Shown here: one piece after another, positions 19,518 to 29,635 of the stretch | Numbering within the stretch: position 1 is the first letter of the stretch | How the letters are laid out: every line of letters starts with the position of its first letter | Source of the DNA: Paucisalibacillus globulus DSM 18846 | GTDB lineage: Bacteria > Bacillota > Bacilli > Bacillales > Amphibacillaceae | NCBI RefSeq assembly: GCF_000482485.1 | Contig: NZ_KI519437.1 | Span: 196,899-260,898 of the forward strand | DNA length: 64,000 nt | Reading direction: 5' to 3' | Made by a program: the position numbers and the translations under genes | Notes under the pieces: model-generated | Databases searched by the model: none | The model's input: the letters and a program-made list of their open reading frames with translations, nothing else | What the model was told of the DNA's origin: nothing

Positions 19518-20354
19518 TTATCTTTCTAAAGCTTCAATGATTCGGTCTAAATCATCATCTGTATAAAATTCAATTTCAATCTTACCTTTTCTTTTACCAC
19601 GTTGAATGGAAACAGCTGTACCAAGTTTTTCTCGTAAAACCGACTCTCTTTCCTGTAAAAAGATATCTTTTTTGGGTTTTAGCTTTTTCTTAACCGGCTT
19701 CTCATTGAGTATTATGATTAGCTTTTCTACTTGCCTAACATTCAATTTTTCATTACGGATTTTATTAACTAAAGGTATTATTTTATCCTTATCCTTTAAC
19801 CCAAGTAATGTTCTTCCATGACCCATGGATAACTCTCCATTATTGATATAAGATATAACTTGGTCTGGTAATCCAAGAAGTCGTACCATGTTTGCAATAT
19901 GAGATCGACTTTTTCCGAGACGCTTTGATAGCTCTTCTTGCGTTATATTTAATTCTTTCATTAAATTAGCATATGCCTGTCCCTCTTCAATCGGTGACAA
20001 GTCTTCTCGTTGAAGGTTTTCAAGTAATGCTAATTCCATCATCTTTTCATCGGTAAGTTCTTTTACTATTGCAGGAACAGTTGATAATCCAGCCTCTTTC
20101 GCAGCACGAAAACGTCTTTCTCCTACAACAATTTCATAGCCTTTAATACTTTTTCGTACAATTAAAGGTTGTATTATACCAAATTCCAATATAGATTCCT
20201 TTAATTCTTCAATAGAATCAGTGTTAAAAGTCTTTCTTGGCTGATAAGGATTCGGTCTACACTCCTTAATCGGCAATTGTTGAACAATATCATCATCTTT
20301 TTCCTTAATTTCAGGAAAAAATGCATCTAAACCTCTACCCAACCCTCGTGCCAT
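19518..20354 (-). CDS. spo0J: ParB/Spo0J chromosome-partitioning protein
   Basis: This 278-residue ParB has an N-terminal CTPase domain with the GERRFRA motif (box II, near residue 77) and ENLQREDLSPIEE, a central helix-turn-helix (about 137-165, LGKSRSHIANMVRLLGLP) for parS recognition, and a C-terminal dimerisation domain. It loads at parS as a CTP-dependent clamp, recruits SMC, and regulates Soj and sporulation. Its start overlaps the end of soj by 20 bp. Two perfect parS sites are within 3 kb. Confidence 0.96.
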   Translation of the reverse strand: MARGLGRGLDAFFPEIKEKDDDIVQQLPIKECRPNPYQPRKTFNTDSIEELKESILEFGIIQPLIVRKSIKGYEIVVGERRFRAAKEAGLSTVPAIVKELTDEKMMELALLENLQREDLSPIEEGQAYANLMKELNITQEELSKRLGKSRSHIANMVRLLGLPDQVISYINNGELSMGHGRTLLGLKDKDKIIPLVNKIRNEKLNVRQVEKLIIILNEKPVKKKLKPKKDIFLQERESVLREKLGTAVSIQRGKRKGKIEIEFYTDDDLDRIIEALER

Positions 20355-21108
20355 TCGCCATCACTTCCTTCGCCAACTCAAGATATACTTCTGCACCTTT
20401 AGACTTTGGATCATATGTGATTATTGGTTGCCCATGACTTGGTGCTTCTCCTAATCGAACATTTCTAGGAATAATAGAATTATAAACCTTATCTTGGAAG
20501 TACTTTTTAACCTCTTCAATTACTTGAATACCTAGATTTGTTCTAGCATCAAGCATTGTTAGAAGTACTCCTTCTATCATCAATTCTTTATTTAAATGTT
20601 TTTGTACTAAACGGATTGTGTTTAGTAGCTGACTAAGTCCTTCAAGCGCGTAGTATTCACATTGTACTGGGATTAGAACTGTATCTGAAGCGGTTAATGC
20701 ATTTAGAGTTAAAAGACCAAGTGAAGGTGGACAATCTATAATTATATAGTCATAGTAATCTCGTAATTCATCTAAAGCCTTTTTCAATCTAATTTCGCGT
20801 GAAATAGTCGGTACCAATTCAATTTCTGCTCCAGCAAGTTGAATAGTTGCAGGAATAATATCTAGATTATTGACAGTAGTTGGTACACAAACCTCACCAG
20901 CTGGTAAGTCTTCTACTAAAACATTATATACACATTGATTCATATCTGCCTTATTTATACCAACCCCACTGGTTGCATTTCCTTGTGGGTCTATATCTAC
21001 TAATAATACTTTGTTTCCTAAGTATGCCAAGCAAGCACTTAGATTAACTGATGAAGTTGTCTTCCCTACGCCACCCTTTTGATTGGCGATAGACATAATC
21101 TTCCCCAT
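20335..21108 (-). CDS. soj: ParA/Soj chromosome-partitioning ATPase
   Basis: This 257-residue ParA-family ATPase has the deviant Walker A KGGVGKTTSSVNLS near residues 10-23, and the switch DIDPQGNATSG and IIIDCPPSLG motifs. Soj binds DNA as an ATP dimer. It works with Spo0J in origin segregation and, as monomer or dimer, represses or activates DnaA. It lies 168 bp downstream of noc and overlaps spo0J. Confidence 0.96.
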   Translation of the reverse strand: MGKIMSIANQKGGVGKTTSSVNLSACLAYLGNKVLLVDIDPQGNATSGVGINKADMNQCVYNVLVEDLPAGEVCVPTTVNNLDIIPATIQLAGAEIELVPTISREIRLKKALDELRDYYDYIIIDCPPSLGLLTLNALTASDTVLIPVQCEYYALEGLSQLLNTIRLVQKHLNKELMIEGVLLTMLDARTNLGIQVIEEVKKYFQDKVYNSIIPRNVRLGEAPSHGQPIITYDPKSKGAEVYLELAKEVMANGTRVG

Positions 21109-21242
21109 GGTTTCACCTACCTAAAACAATATACTTTATATTTTATCACTTTTTTTGATATAAAAACTATTAAATTCACCTTTTTTATTAAAATGAAATA
21201 TTTCTTGTACATAATTCAATAAACGAAGCATGTTTAGCACAT

Positions 21243-21270
21243 AAAAATCCCCATCTATTACGAGATGGGG
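21243..21270 (-). terminator. Terminator after noc
   Basis: Perfect 8-bp stem CCCCATCT / AGATGGGG with a 6-nt loop, then a T-rich run on the minus strand. It suggests that soj-spo0J has its own promoter in 21109-21242. Confidence 0.88.
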
Positions 21271-21276
21271 CAATAA

Positions 21277-22134
21277 TTATTTCTTTTTAGGAATTTTAAT
21301 TGTGATTTGGTAGTAATCGTCAAGATCCTGTTCATCTGACTCAATATCAATGCCTGTATCAGATACCATACTCAAAGATTGCCTAATCGTATTCATTGCA
21401 ATACGAATATCTTTATTAACACCCTTTAATTTAGGTTTCTTTTTCTTAGGCTTTTCTTGATCGCTCATTAGTTTATTGATTCGTTCTTCAGTCTGTTTTA
21501 CATTTAATTCATGCTCAATGATTTCTTGAAGGAGCTTCAATTGAGCCTCTTCTTCTTTTAATTTAATTAATGCCCTAGCGTGTCTCTCTGTAATATGCTT
21601 CTGTAATAATGCCTCTTGAATCTGTTCCGGTAACTTTAATAACCGAAGTTTATTAGCAATAGTTGATTGGTTTTTCCCCAATCGTTGTGCTAAGGCCTCT
21701 TGCGTTAATCCTTGTAACTCTAGTAATTTTGCATATGCAACTGCCTCTTCGATAACAGTTAATTCTTCACGTTGTAAGTTTTCTATTAGAGCAACTGAGG
21801 CGGTCTGTGTATCATTCATCTCTCGAATGATTGCAGAAACATTCTCCCAACCAAGCAACTGAACAGCGCGCCATCTGCGTTCTCCTGCAATAATTTCAAA
21901 GTTACCATCTTCTACTTTTCGTACTACTATTGGTTGAATAATACCATGAGTATTAATGGTCTTTGCAAGTTCTTCTATCTTTTCTTCATTGAATACAGAT
22001 CTTGGCTGATACCTATTTGGCTGAATTTGATTTACTGGAAGTTGCATTACTTCATCTGGATGATAGGTCTCCTCTTCAACTACTTCGTTATCCTTTTCCC
22101 CGATTCCAAATATCCGGTTAAATGGACTCACCAT
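21277..22134 (-). CDS. noc: Noc nucleoid-occlusion protein
   Basis: This 285-residue ParB paralogue has the CTP-binding GERRWRA motif and [14 protein letters not shown], then the [21 protein letters not shown]. The N-terminal amphipathic segment [12 protein letters not shown] fits the Noc membrane-targeting helix, distinguishing it from Spo0J. Noc spreads from NBS sites (consensus ATTTCCCGGGAAAT) and blocks division over the nucleoid. I saw no NBS in this window. Upstream is a perfect parS site. Confidence 0.93.
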   Translation of the reverse strand: MVSPFNRIFGIGEKDNEVVEEETYHPDEVMQLPVNQIQPNRYQPRSVFNEEKIEELAKTINTHGIIQPIVVRKVEDGNFEIIAGERRWRAVQLLGWENVSAIIREMNDTQTASVALIENLQREELTVIEEAVAYAKLLELQGLTQEALAQRLGKNQSTIANKLRLLKLPEQIQEALLQKHITERHARALIKLKEEEAQLKLLQEIIEHELNVKQTEERINKLMSDQEKPKKKKPKLKGVNKDIRIAMNTIRQSLSMVSDTGIDIESDEQDLDDYYQITIKIPKKK

Positions 22135-22218
22135 CAGCAGACACCACCTTTATTGTTATAAGATAGATTGATAGTTTTTCTCTTTATAAACCTATAATTA
22201 TCTCTTATTCATAGACAA

Positions 22219-22234
22219 TGTTTCACGTGAAACA
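22219..22234. promoter_or_regulatory. parS site 2
   Basis: Perfect palindrome TGTTTCACGTGAAACA in the 319-bp noc-rsmG intergenic region, 85 bp upstream of the noc start. The rest of that region (22135-22453) is AT-rich and holds the rsmG terminator and no gene. Confidence 0.97.
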
Positions 22235-22365
22235 TTTATTAAAAATGATATGTAGATTACAATCATATCAACACTCATAATCCATTATAGTTTACCACAA
22301 AATTGGCACTAAGCCTATTTTATCATAATCCAATGCTCTTGGACATGTGGTAATTACTAAATCGA

Positions 22366-22399
22366 CAAAAAAACAGGAAATATGATAAATTTCCTGTTT
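22366..22399 (-). terminator. Terminator after rsmG
   Basis: Stem AAACAGGAAAT / ATTTCCTGTTT followed by a run of T on the minus strand. It likely ends the mnmE-mnmG-rsmG transcript. Confidence 0.87.
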
Positions 22400-22453
22400 A
22401 AAATGTATAGGTTAAAGCAGTTTTTTTCACACCATTAGTAAATTCCTTTACCA

Positions 22454-23170
22454 TTATTCAATCGGCTCTTTATTCGGGGTACCTGGCTTTCTAGGATATT
22501 TCTTAGGTGTTTGTCTTTTCTTTCTTACTAAAACAATTGAACGTTCACTATTTTCTTCTGGTAACGTAAATGTATTGGAGGATTCAATTTCTCCCCCTAA
22601 AACCTCTATCGCTGTTTTTCCCGTCTCTAACTCTTCTGTTGCTTGTGCACCCTTCATGGCAATGAAAACACCATTCTTCTTAACTAAAGGTATACATAGC
22701 TCACTTAAAACAGACATTCTTGCTACTGCCCTTGCCATTACGGTATCAAATGACTCTCGAAACTTCGTATTTTTTCCAAATGTCTCTGCCCGATCATGGT
22801 AGAAAGCAACATCTGTTAATTCAAGCTGTGTCGCAAGATGATTTAGAAAACCAATCCTTTTTTGAAGTGAATCTACAATGGTTACTTTAATATTTGGGAA
22901 ACATATTTTTAAAGGAATACTTGGAAAGCCAGCACCAGCGCCTACATCACAAATATGTTGTTCTATCGTAAAGTCGTGGTAAAAGGATGCAGAGATGGAA
23001 TCATAGAAATGCTTTAAATACACATCTTCTTCGTTAGTTAATGCGGTTAAATTGATCTTATCATTCCATTGTACTAACGTCTTAAAATATGTGTCAAACT
23101 GTTTCATCTGTTTTTCAGTTAATAGTATCCCTTGCTTTTCTAAAGCTTGGACAAATTGGCTTGGATTCAT
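22454..23170 (-). CDS. rsmG: RsmG, 16S rRNA (guanine-527-N7) methyltransferase
   Basis: This 238-residue class I methyltransferase has the SAM motif [17 protein letters not shown] and the family-specific KIGFLNHLA-like ([10 protein letters not shown]) segment. It makes m7G527; loss gives low-level streptomycin resistance. I set the start at ATG 23170, where AAAGGAGT precedes by 7 nt and the protein begins [15 protein letters not shown], aligned with orthologues. The ATG at 23191 lacks a Shine-Dalgarno sequence. The basic C-terminal tail ([22 protein letters not shown]) is normal. It follows mnmG by 80 bp. Confidence 0.94.
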   Translation of the reverse strand: MNPSQFVQALEKQGILLTEKQMKQFDTYFKTLVQWNDKINLTALTNEEDVYLKHFYDSISASFYHDFTIEQHICDVGAGAGFPSIPLKICFPNIKVTIVDSLQKRIGFLNHLATQLELTDVAFYHDRAETFGKNTKFRESFDTVMARAVARMSVLSELCIPLVKKNGVFIAMKGAQATEELETGKTAIEVLGGEIESSNTFTLPEENSERSIVLVRKKRQTPKKYPRKPGTPNKEPIE

Positions 23171-23250
23171 TGATATAACTCCTTTATACATTATGTAGAG
23201 AAGGTCAGACTCCTATTCAGGAGACTGACCCTTATATTTATATTTTGTAT

Positions 23251-25137
23251 TTAGTTGGCAAGTTTAGCTATTCTTCCATGTTCGATATACACTAACAAAA
23301 TAGAAATATCAGCTGGATTTACGCCTGAGATACGTGAAGCTTGACCAACGGATAACGGTTGAACCAATTTCAACTTTTGCCTTGCTTCCGTTGCAAGACC
23401 ACTAATTGCCTCATAGTCAATGTCCTCTGGAATCTTTTTATCTTCCATTTTAAGCATGCGTTCTACTTGTTCATTCGCTTTTTTAATATACCCCTCATAC
23501 TTAATTTGTATTTCTACTTGTTCTTTTACATCAGTAGGAAGGTTTTCTACTTTCTCTATGACGGATTCAATTGAACTATAGTTTAATTCTGGACGTTTTA
23601 GTAAATCATAAGCTTTCATAGGCTCTTTAAGTGGGGTTGCATTTGCTCCCTCTAACATACGTTGAACTTCTGGTGTTGGTTTAATTGAAATTTTACGTAA
23701 ACGTTTTTTCTCGTCTTCTACTAATTGTTTCTTCATGTCAAACGCTTGATAACGTTCTTCTGAAATTAAGCCTAATTGATAACCAATATCTGTTAAACGC
23801 AAATCTGCATTATCATGACGTAATAATAAACGGTATTCTGCTCGTGATGTTAAGAGACGATAAGGTTCTTTTGTACCTTTTGTTACTAAATCATCTATTA
23901 ATACACCAATATAAGCTTGAGAACGGTCTAAAATAACTGGATCTTTCCCAAGAACTTTTGCAGCAGCGTTAATTCCTGCCATAATTCCTTGTGCAGCCGC
24001 TTCTTCATATCCTGACGTACCATTAATCTGACCTGCACTAAATAGTCCAGGAATTTCTTTTAATTCAAGTGTTGGCCAAAGTTGTGTTGGAACGATAGAA
24101 TCATATTCAATCGCATAACCAGGGCGCATTATTTCAGCATTTTCTAACCCTGGAACAGAACGAACAATTTCATGTTGAACCGATTCTGGTAATGAAGTAG
24201 ATAGACCTTGCACATAAACTTCTTCCGTATCTCTTCCTTCTGGTTCAAGGAAAACCTGATGACGAGGCTTATCATGGAACCGAACAATTTTATCCTCAAT
24301 CGATGGACAATAACGAGGACCAGTACCACGTTTTGCACCAGAATACATTGCTGAAAGTCCTAAATTGTCATTAATTACTTGATGAGTAAATTCATTCGTA
24401 TAGGTTAACCAACAAGGTATTTGATCCATAATAAATTCTTTTGTTTCATAAGAAAACCCTTGAGGCTTATCGTCTCCTGGTTGAATTTCAGTCTTAGAGT
24501 AATCAATCGTATGACTATTAACACGTGGTGGTGTACCAGTCTTGAATCGAATTAATTCTATGCCTAGCTTCTCAAGGTTTTCAGATAATTTAAGGGAAGG
24601 ACGTTGGTTATTAGGCCCACTTTCATACTCTAAATCGCCCATTAGAACTTTACCACGCATGAACGTTCCAGTTGTTATAATAACTGTTTCTGCCCGGTAT
24701 GCTGCCCCAGTTTCTGTAATAACACCTTTACATACACCATTTTCGACAATAAGTTCATCTACCATACCTTGACGAAGGGTAAGATTTTCTTGGTTTTCTA
24801 GAACTTGTTTCATTTCTTTTATATAAACAGGCTTATCTGCTTGTGCTCGTAATGCTTGAACCGCAGGGCCTTTTCCTGTGTTTAGCATACGCATTTGAAT
24901 ATAAGACTTATCAATTGTCTTAGCCATTTCCCCACCTAAGGCATCAATTTCACGAACAACGATCCCTTTAGCCGGACCACCAATTGATGGATTACATGGC
25001 ATAAAAGCAATCATATCCAGGTTCAAGCTAAGCATTAATGTCTTAACACCCATTCTCGCCGCAGCAAGACCAGCCTCAACACCAGCATGCCCCGCACCGA
25101 TAACAATCGTATCATAACGCCCCGCATCATATACCAT
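23251..25137 (-). CDS. mnmG: MnmG (GidA), tRNA wobble-uridine modification enzyme
   Basis: This 628-residue FAD protein has an N-terminal dinucleotide-binding GAGHAGVEA motif, the MnmG signatures GPKYCPSIE-like ([15 protein letters not shown]) and [16 protein letters not shown], and a C-terminal helical domain that binds tRNA and MnmE. With MnmE it adds the carboxymethylaminomethyl group to U34 of certain tRNAs. I prefer ATG 25137, with AAAGGA 9 nt upstream. The ATG at 25146 sits one base after that site. A repeat (25222-25336) separates it from mnmE. Confidence 0.95.
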   Translation of the reverse strand: MVYDAGRYDTIVIGAGHAGVEAGLAAARMGVKTLMLSLNLDMIAFMPCNPSIGGPAKGIVVREIDALGGEMAKTIDKSYIQMRMLNTGKGPAVQALRAQADKPVYIKEMKQVLENQENLTLRQGMVDELIVENGVCKGVITETGAAYRAETVIITTGTFMRGKVLMGDLEYESGPNNQRPSLKLSENLEKLGIELIRFKTGTPPRVNSHTIDYSKTEIQPGDDKPQGFSYETKEFIMDQIPCWLTYTNEFTHQVINDNLGLSAMYSGAKRGTGPRYCPSIEDKIVRFHDKPRHQVFLEPEGRDTEEVYVQGLSTSLPESVQHEIVRSVPGLENAEIMRPGYAIEYDSIVPTQLWPTLELKEIPGLFSAGQINGTSGYEEAAAQGIMAGINAAAKVLGKDPVILDRSQAYIGVLIDDLVTKGTKEPYRLLTSRAEYRLLLRHDNADLRLTDIGYQLGLISEERYQAFDMKKQLVEDEKKRLRKISIKPTPEVQRMLEGANATPLKEPMKAYDLLKRPELNYSSIESVIEKVENLPTDVKEQVEIQIKYEGYIKKANEQVERMLKMEDKKIPEDIDYEAISGLATEARQKLKLVQPLSVGQASRISGVNPADISILLVYIEHGRIAKLAN

Positions 25138-25221
25138 ACTATTCATTCCTTTCTTCTTTATATAATTTATAGTGCTTATTGCATTTTATTTTGTAAAAGG
25201 TAAATATTATCATCACTCTGA

Positions 25222-25336
25222 GCGGCCCGAATACAAGGAGACTCCTATGGGAGGACAGGCATCGGTGAGACCCCACAGTGCGAAGCACGAGGAGGCTCAG
25301 CAGCCGCCCATGGAAAGCGGAGTGTATTCGGGCCGC
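25222..25336. repeat. Long-hairpin repeat, copy 1 (arm-A family)
   Basis: Perfect 14-bp inverted ends GCGGCCCGAATACA (25222-25235) and TGTATTCGGGCCGC (25323-25336) flank a core with GGAGACTCCTATGGGAGGAC, a GTGAGACCCC box and a GAGGAGGCTCAGCAGCC box. The core is shared with arm A of the composite repeat. The right flank, through GGCCAGAAAGCTA, matches the copy at 48342. It occupies most of the mnmE-mnmG gap, so the transcript would carry a large hairpin. Confidence 0.82.
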
Positions 25337-25357
25337 GGTTTTGGCCAGAAAGCTATT

Positions 25358-26737
25358 TTACTTGCCTAAACAGAACTGTGAAAATAGCTGGTCGATTAAA
25401 CTATCGCTAGCAGTATCGCCAATAATCTCGCCTAAAAACTCCCACGTTCTTGTTACATCTATTTGTACAATATCAAGTGGCATTCCCATATCAAGGGAAT
25501 CCATCGCATCTTCTAAAGCCTGCTTTGCTTGTTTTAATAATTGAATATGTCTAGCATTGGAGACATAGGTTAAATCAACAGAATCAATTTCACCAGCAAA
25601 GAAAGAATCCGCAATAGCCGATTCCAATTCACCAATTCCCTCCTCTTTTAATAAAGAAGTGGAAACGATTCTTTTATCTTCTACTAAATCTCTTACTTTT
25701 TCAACATCTAATTTTTGGTTTAAATCTGTTTTATTAATAATAACAATGTATTCAAGACCTTTTACAACTTCGAGTAGCCGTAAATCCTCTTCTGTTAACT
25801 CTTCATTATTATTTAAGACAAGTAAAATTAAATCTGCTTCTTTTAATGCTTGTCGGGATCTCTCCACCCCAATTCGTTCCACAACATCTTCCGTTTCACG
25901 AATACCCGCAGTATCAATCAAGCGTAATGGAATACCTCTTACATTCACGTATTCCTCAATAATATCCCTTGTTGTACCAGGGATATCTGTAACAATTGCT
26001 TTATTCTCTTGTACTAATGCATTTAGTAGTGAAGACTTTCCAACATTTGGACGTCCAATAATAGCAGTTGCAATTCCCTCACGCAATATTTTTCCTTGCT
26101 TTGCTACACTTAACAGTTCCTCAATTTCCGCATGAACTTCTTTCGTTTTTACACGCATCATTTCATGTGACATTTCTTCCACATCATCATATTCTGGGTA
26201 ATCAATATTAACCTCAACGTGCGCAACTGTTTCTAAAAGAGACTGTCGATACTTTTTTATTAACGATGACAGACGACCATCCATTTGCTTTAAAGCAACA
26301 TTCATTGCTTTATCTGTCTTTGCACGTATTAGGTCCATTACCGCTTCTGCTTGGGATAGATCAATTCTTCCATTTAAAAAAGCACGTTTTGTAAATTCAC
26401 CAGGTTCTGCTAGTCGTGCACCTTGGTTTAAAACAATCTCGAGTACTCGATTAACAGATACAAGTCCACCATGGCAATTGATTTCTACTACATCTTCACG
26501 TGTAAATGTCTTTGGACCACGCATGACCGTCACCATTACTTCTTCTGCTACTTCATTCGTTTCCGGATCAATAATCTTTCCATAATGAATGGTATGGGAC
26601 TCCACCTCTTGCAAATCTTTCCCTTTATATATCTTTGAAGTTATTTCAATCGCATCACTTCCACTTAAACGTACAATCGAAATTGCTCCCTCACCTATTG
26701 GGGTAGATATTGCAGTAATCGTTTCTGTATCAAACAT
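25358..26737 (-). CDS. mnmE: MnmE (TrmE/ThdF), tRNA-modification GTPase
   Basis: This 459-residue protein has an N-terminal formyl-THF-binding domain ([20 protein letters not shown]), a helical domain, an inserted G domain with G1 GRPNVGKSS and DIPGTTRD, and the C-terminal CLGK (Cys-Leu-Gly-Lys) motif. It forms the complex with MnmG that modifies wobble uridines. I chose ATG 26737 because GGAGGTG lies just upstream. The in-frame ATG at 26758 does not have one. The upstream DNA holds four perfect DnaA boxes. Confidence 0.95.
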   Translation of the reverse strand: MFDTETITAISTPIGEGAISIVRLSGSDAIEITSKIYKGKDLQEVESHTIHYGKIIDPETNEVAEEVMVTVMRGPKTFTREDVVEINCHGGLVSVNRVLEIVLNQGARLAEPGEFTKRAFLNGRIDLSQAEAVMDLIRAKTDKAMNVALKQMDGRLSSLIKKYRQSLLETVAHVEVNIDYPEYDDVEEMSHEMMRVKTKEVHAEIEELLSVAKQGKILREGIATAIIGRPNVGKSSLLNALVQENKAIVTDIPGTTRDIIEEYVNVRGIPLRLIDTAGIRETEDVVERIGVERSRQALKEADLILLVLNNNEELTEEDLRLLEVVKGLEYIVIINKTDLNQKLDVEKVRDLVEDKRIVSTSLLKEEGIGELESAIADSFFAGEIDSVDLTYVSNARHIQLLKQAKQALEDAMDSLDMGMPLDIVQIDVTRTWEFLGEIIGDTASDSLIDQLFSQFCLGK

Positions 26738-26786
26738 TCTTTTCACCTCCACTATCATTTTTCAATCTATATATAATGACAATTTT

Positions 26787-26952
26787 TTATCCACATTTTA
26801 TTAGCAACGATTTTTTTCCGTCACTAACTTAATAGAATAACACAATTTCTAGCAAAAATAAACTTATCCACAACACAAAAATACCTTTTTATTTTTATAA
26901 CTTATTAACATGTGGATAAGTTTACACATGTAAACTTTTTTGTTTATCCACA
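26787..26952. promoter_or_regulatory. Cluster of four perfect DnaA boxes upstream of mnmE
   Basis: TTATCCACA occurs at 26787-26795, 26864-26872 and 26944-26952 on plus, and at 26911-26919 on minus. All are exact 9-mers within 166 bp. The cluster lies in the 403-bp divergent region between mnmE and the MFS gene (26738-27140), about 6 kb from the main origin clusters. It may regulate mnmE, titrate DnaA or be part of a dispersed origin. Confidence 0.8.
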
Positions 26953-27055
26953 ATACTATTCCCCATATTGAACTTTAAACCATTAATGCTTCCATAAAAT
27001 AGTAGAGCGTTTATTGAAGTAACGAGAAAATGCACTGTCAATTTCCGATTTTTGG

Positions 27056-27061
27056 TATAAT
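27056..27061 (+). promoter_or_regulatory. Extended -10 promoter for the MFS gene
   Basis: TGGTATAAT gives an extended -10 (TG-n-TATAAT). The -35 is weak (CTGTCA-like). The predicted leader to the GTG start is about 75 nt and can form a small CAGAC/GTCTG hairpin. Confidence 0.5.
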
Positions 27062-27140
27062 GTAAGATGCTAACTAAAAATCACACAGACTTTGTTTTAT
27101 CGTCTGAATCGTATACTGATGCAAATAATGGAGGCAATCT

Positions 27141-28307
27141 GTGCGTAATTTAACTTTTCTATTCATAATTTATGCAACTTATATCAGTTTAGGTTTACCT
27201 GATTCTCTTTTAGGAGTGGCTTGGCCAAAGATGGTGGGAGAATTTCATGTTGCATACAGTGCAGTTGGGATAATTTCAATGACAATTGCAATTTGTACGG
27301 TGATATCTAGTTTACAAACTATCCGAATCACTCAAAAAATAGGAACGGGCAAGTTGATATTAGGCAGTGTATTACTTACTTCGATTGGATTAATCGGATT
27401 TGCGCTTACACAAAATTTCTTTTTATTAATAGTTGCAGCACTTCCTTTAGGTTTTGGATCTGGTGCTATTGACACCTCAGTGAACGACTATGTGGCAGCC
27501 AACTTAAAGGCACATCATATGAACTGGTTGCATGCTTTTTGGGGAGTTGGGGCAACGTTAGGGCCAATTATTATGGGGGTTGTTTTAAATAACCACTTTT
27601 CTTGGCGAAATGGTTATTTAATTATTGGTAGCATTCAGCTGACATTAGTTTTTTTACTCCTATTTTCCCTCCCACTGTGGAAGAAAAATGAACAAAAAAC
27701 ATCTAAAAAATCTGATGAAAGTACCGTGTCCTTTCGATCTGTATGGAAACAAACAGGTGTTGTATTATCACTCGTATCTTTTGTGTTTTATGTTGGTTTA
27801 GAAGGAACCATTTTTTTGTGGGGGAGCAGTTATTTAATTGAACTGAAGTCGTTGTCTGCCGCAACCGCTAGTTTTATAGTATCCATATTCTTTGCAAGTA
27901 TAACGGTAGGAAGGATTTTTTCCGGATTTATTACCTTTTGGCTAACTAACCAAAAGTTGTTGATATTTAGTCAAATCACCCTTCTAATAGGAATTATCAC
28001 CGTTGCTATTGGAAAAGGAAGCATGCTGTACGCTGGATTTTTACTAATTGGTCTTGGTTGTGCCGCAATCTTTCCAACCATGATGCACGAAACCCCTAGA
28101 AGGTTTGGAGAAAGGAACTCGGGTGCAATTATTGGGTTACAAGTAGCTTTTGGTTATGTTGGTATTACCATATTCCCTCCGTTATTAGGAGTAGTGTTTC
28201 AACGTTTCCATATGAGTCTATTTCCAATCTCTTTAGTTATTTTTGTTCTCATTCTGTTTGGAGCAACTATAGCTATTGAAAAGAGTAAAAATGTAAAAAA
28301 AATATAA
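27141..28307 (+). CDS. MFS transporter, fucose-permease-like
   Basis: This 388-residue protein has about 12 membrane helices in two six-helix halves with a charged central loop (about 180-200). The N-terminus YISLGLPDSLLGVAWP and the helix-5 region NWLHAFWGVGATLGP resemble the sugar/fucose permease branch of the major facilitator superfamily. Substrate cannot be assigned. The start is GTG 27141, with GGAGG 7-8 nt upstream. It heads the accessory insert between mnmE and jag and is transcribed against the local trend. Confidence 0.78.
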   Translation: MRNLTFLFIIYATYISLGLPDSLLGVAWPKMVGEFHVAYSAVGIISMTIAICTVISSLQTIRITQKIGTGKLILGSVLLTSIGLIGFALTQNFFLLIVAALPLGFGSGAIDTSVNDYVAANLKAHHMNWLHAFWGVGATLGPIIMGVVLNNHFSWRNGYLIIGSIQLTLVFLLLFSLPLWKKNEQKTSKKSDESTVSFRSVWKQTGVVLSLVSFVFYVGLEGTIFLWGSSYLIELKSLSAATASFIVSIFFASITVGRIFSGFITFWLTNQKLLIFSQITLLIGIITVAIGKGSMLYAGFLLIGLGCAAIFPTMMHETPRRFGERNSGAIIGLQVAFGYVGITIFPPLLGVVFQRFHMSLFPISLVIFVLILFGATIAIEKSKNVKKI

Positions 28308-28370
28308 GTTGGTAAATTTAATAACCTTTACAAAAAGAATGGCTGCTTTTATAGCATAGGTAAATGTATA

Positions 28371-28409
28371 GAAAGGGGTACAGAGAAAAAACTTCTCTAT
28401 ACCCCTTTC
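28371..28409 (+). terminator. Terminator downstream of the MFS gene
   Basis: Long stem GAAAGGGGTA..GAGAA / TTCTC..TACCCCTTTC with a short A-rich loop, between convergent genes. T-runs are modest on both sides. Confidence 0.7.
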
Positions 28410-28488
28410 ACTTTTCTATAACATGTTCAAGCCAACCCCTCGACTATCGAGAGAATGACCGTTTAACTTATAATCATCAATCTACTGA

Positions 28489-28917
28489 TTATAGTTTTAC
28501 CCAACGTTCCTCTAACCAGTCCATGAATTGTTTACCTTTGTCACCTTCATACGCATCAAAGACATCTAAACGCATACGCTTTAGCTTATCAGCAAAGTCT
28601 ACCACAGTGTGATTTTCCGGTAAGCTTTTTTTCACGCGTAGGAAAATCTTATCTGTACCTTTAATAATATCAAATCGTGCAGGTGCTGGTTTCTCTTCTT
28701 CCTCACCAAACGCTACAAGTGCCTCATAAGCTGCTAGCTGCACCTTATAGACTTTATCATGCTGCATACGATTTCTTAATAAATCGACAACTTTGTCGTG
28801 TTGAAAAGCTGATAACTTCTCAACTGCGTCCAAACGCTCTCGCCAGCTAGACGTATAATTGGCCTGTTTTTTTAATGCTTCGTATTGCTCTGGTAATACT
28901 GTTTCAAACTGTTTCAA
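28489..28917 (-). CDS. HEAT-repeat-like small protein
   Basis: This 142-residue soluble protein has an N-terminal helical part with one to two HEAT-like repeats (SSWRERLDAVEKLSAFQHDKVVDLL, then KVYKVQLAAYEALVAFG) and a C-terminal charged helical part ending DKGKQFMDWLEERWVKL. HEAT repeats mediate protein binding; no partner is evident. It belongs to the insert between mnmE and jag. Not recognised as a characterised family. Confidence 0.65.
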   Translation of the reverse strand: MKQFETVLPEQYEALKKQANYTSSWRERLDAVEKLSAFQHDKVVDLLRNRMQHDKVYKVQLAAYEALVAFGEEEEKPAPARFDIIKGTDKIFLRVKKSLPENHTVVDFADKLKRMRLDVFDAYEGDKGKQFMDWLEERWVKL

Positions 28918-29085
28918 GTCATTGCACCTCTTTTTTTAACTAGAGGAAAAACGAATTCTTCTTCTGCTTCACTTATTATACGTTGTTTGGGTAGAAAAAG
29001 CGATGAATCGCCGATGCGAAACAATATAATATAGATAAAATCTTAAACCTCAATAGCAGGACACGAAATTATACTTTATCATAGT

Positions 29086-29301
29086 CTATTCTTTTATATC
29101 TTCGCCATGATAAGTTCTTAACTCGCCCTGTTCATCTAACTGATCTAGTTTTGCATCAACGGTCCCCTCCGTATAGGCATCTGTCGCCTGTTCATGAGTT
29201 GTTGCTAAACCTTTTTCAACTAGATTACTACTTTTGTATCCAGCAGCATCGTAGTTCATTTCTGCCACTTCATTTGAATTCGTTCTTTTGTTTTTATCCA
29301 T
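29086..29301 (-). CDS. YozQ-like small protein (DUF4025)
   Basis: This hydrophilic protein of about 71 residues contains the pattern YKSSNLVEKGLATTHEQATDAYTEGTVDAKLDQ, closely resembling YozQ of B. subtilis (DUF4025; 'GLAETHEQVSDALTEGT'). Function unknown. The start is ambiguous: GTG 29310, ATG 29304 or ATG 29301 are in frame. I favour 29301, which gives the best distance from AAGGTG. Confidence 0.7.
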   Translation of the reverse strand: MDKNKRTNSNEVAEMNYDAAGYKSSNLVEKGLATTHEQATDAYTEGTVDAKLDQLDEQGELRTYHGEDIKE

Positions 29302-29322
29302 CATTCTCACCTTTCTTTCTAG

Positions 29323-29574
29323 CTAATTTATTTTTCCTAATATACTTTCTACATCCGTTAGAAGGTCTTTAATATCTCTTACACTTAACAATAATGGTAT
29401 TTGATCATTAACCGTTATCGTGCATGAATCCGTCTGTGCACCTAAATATGCTGCCATTTTCATTAATTGATTAACAGATAATGAGGATCCAGTGGTTATA
29501 TTTTTAACCTGGGTTAAGTAAAATCCCTTATGTTCTATTTCTCCTTCAAAAACTGCCCCATAAAACTGTTCCAC
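29323..29574 (-). CDS. Small protein of unknown function
   Basis: This 83-residue protein is predicted to be mainly beta in its first half (FYGAVFEGEIEHKGFYLTQVKNITTG) and helical at the end. It has a Shine-Dalgarno-like AGGGGAG upstream and is co-directional with the YozQ-like gene. I do not recognise it. It is likely real because of its spacing and coding composition. Confidence 0.55.
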   Translation of the reverse strand: MEQFYGAVFEGEIEHKGFYLTQVKNITTGSSLSVNQLMKMAAYLGAQTDSCTITVNDQIPLLLSVRDIKDLLTDVESILGKIN

Positions 29575-29635
29575 TGAACACTCCCCTTTACATACACATT
29601 ATTAGTTATTATGGAACTTATAGTTAAAATCATAC

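Noticed and set aside
25172-25544. Plus-strand ORFs opposite the end of mnmE
   Set aside because: They run through the hairpin repeat and antisense to mnmE; shadow frames.
27141-29574. Prophage or integrative element between mnmE and jag
   Set aside because: There is no integrase, no att-like direct repeat at the borders, and the genes look like ordinary Bacillaceae genes.
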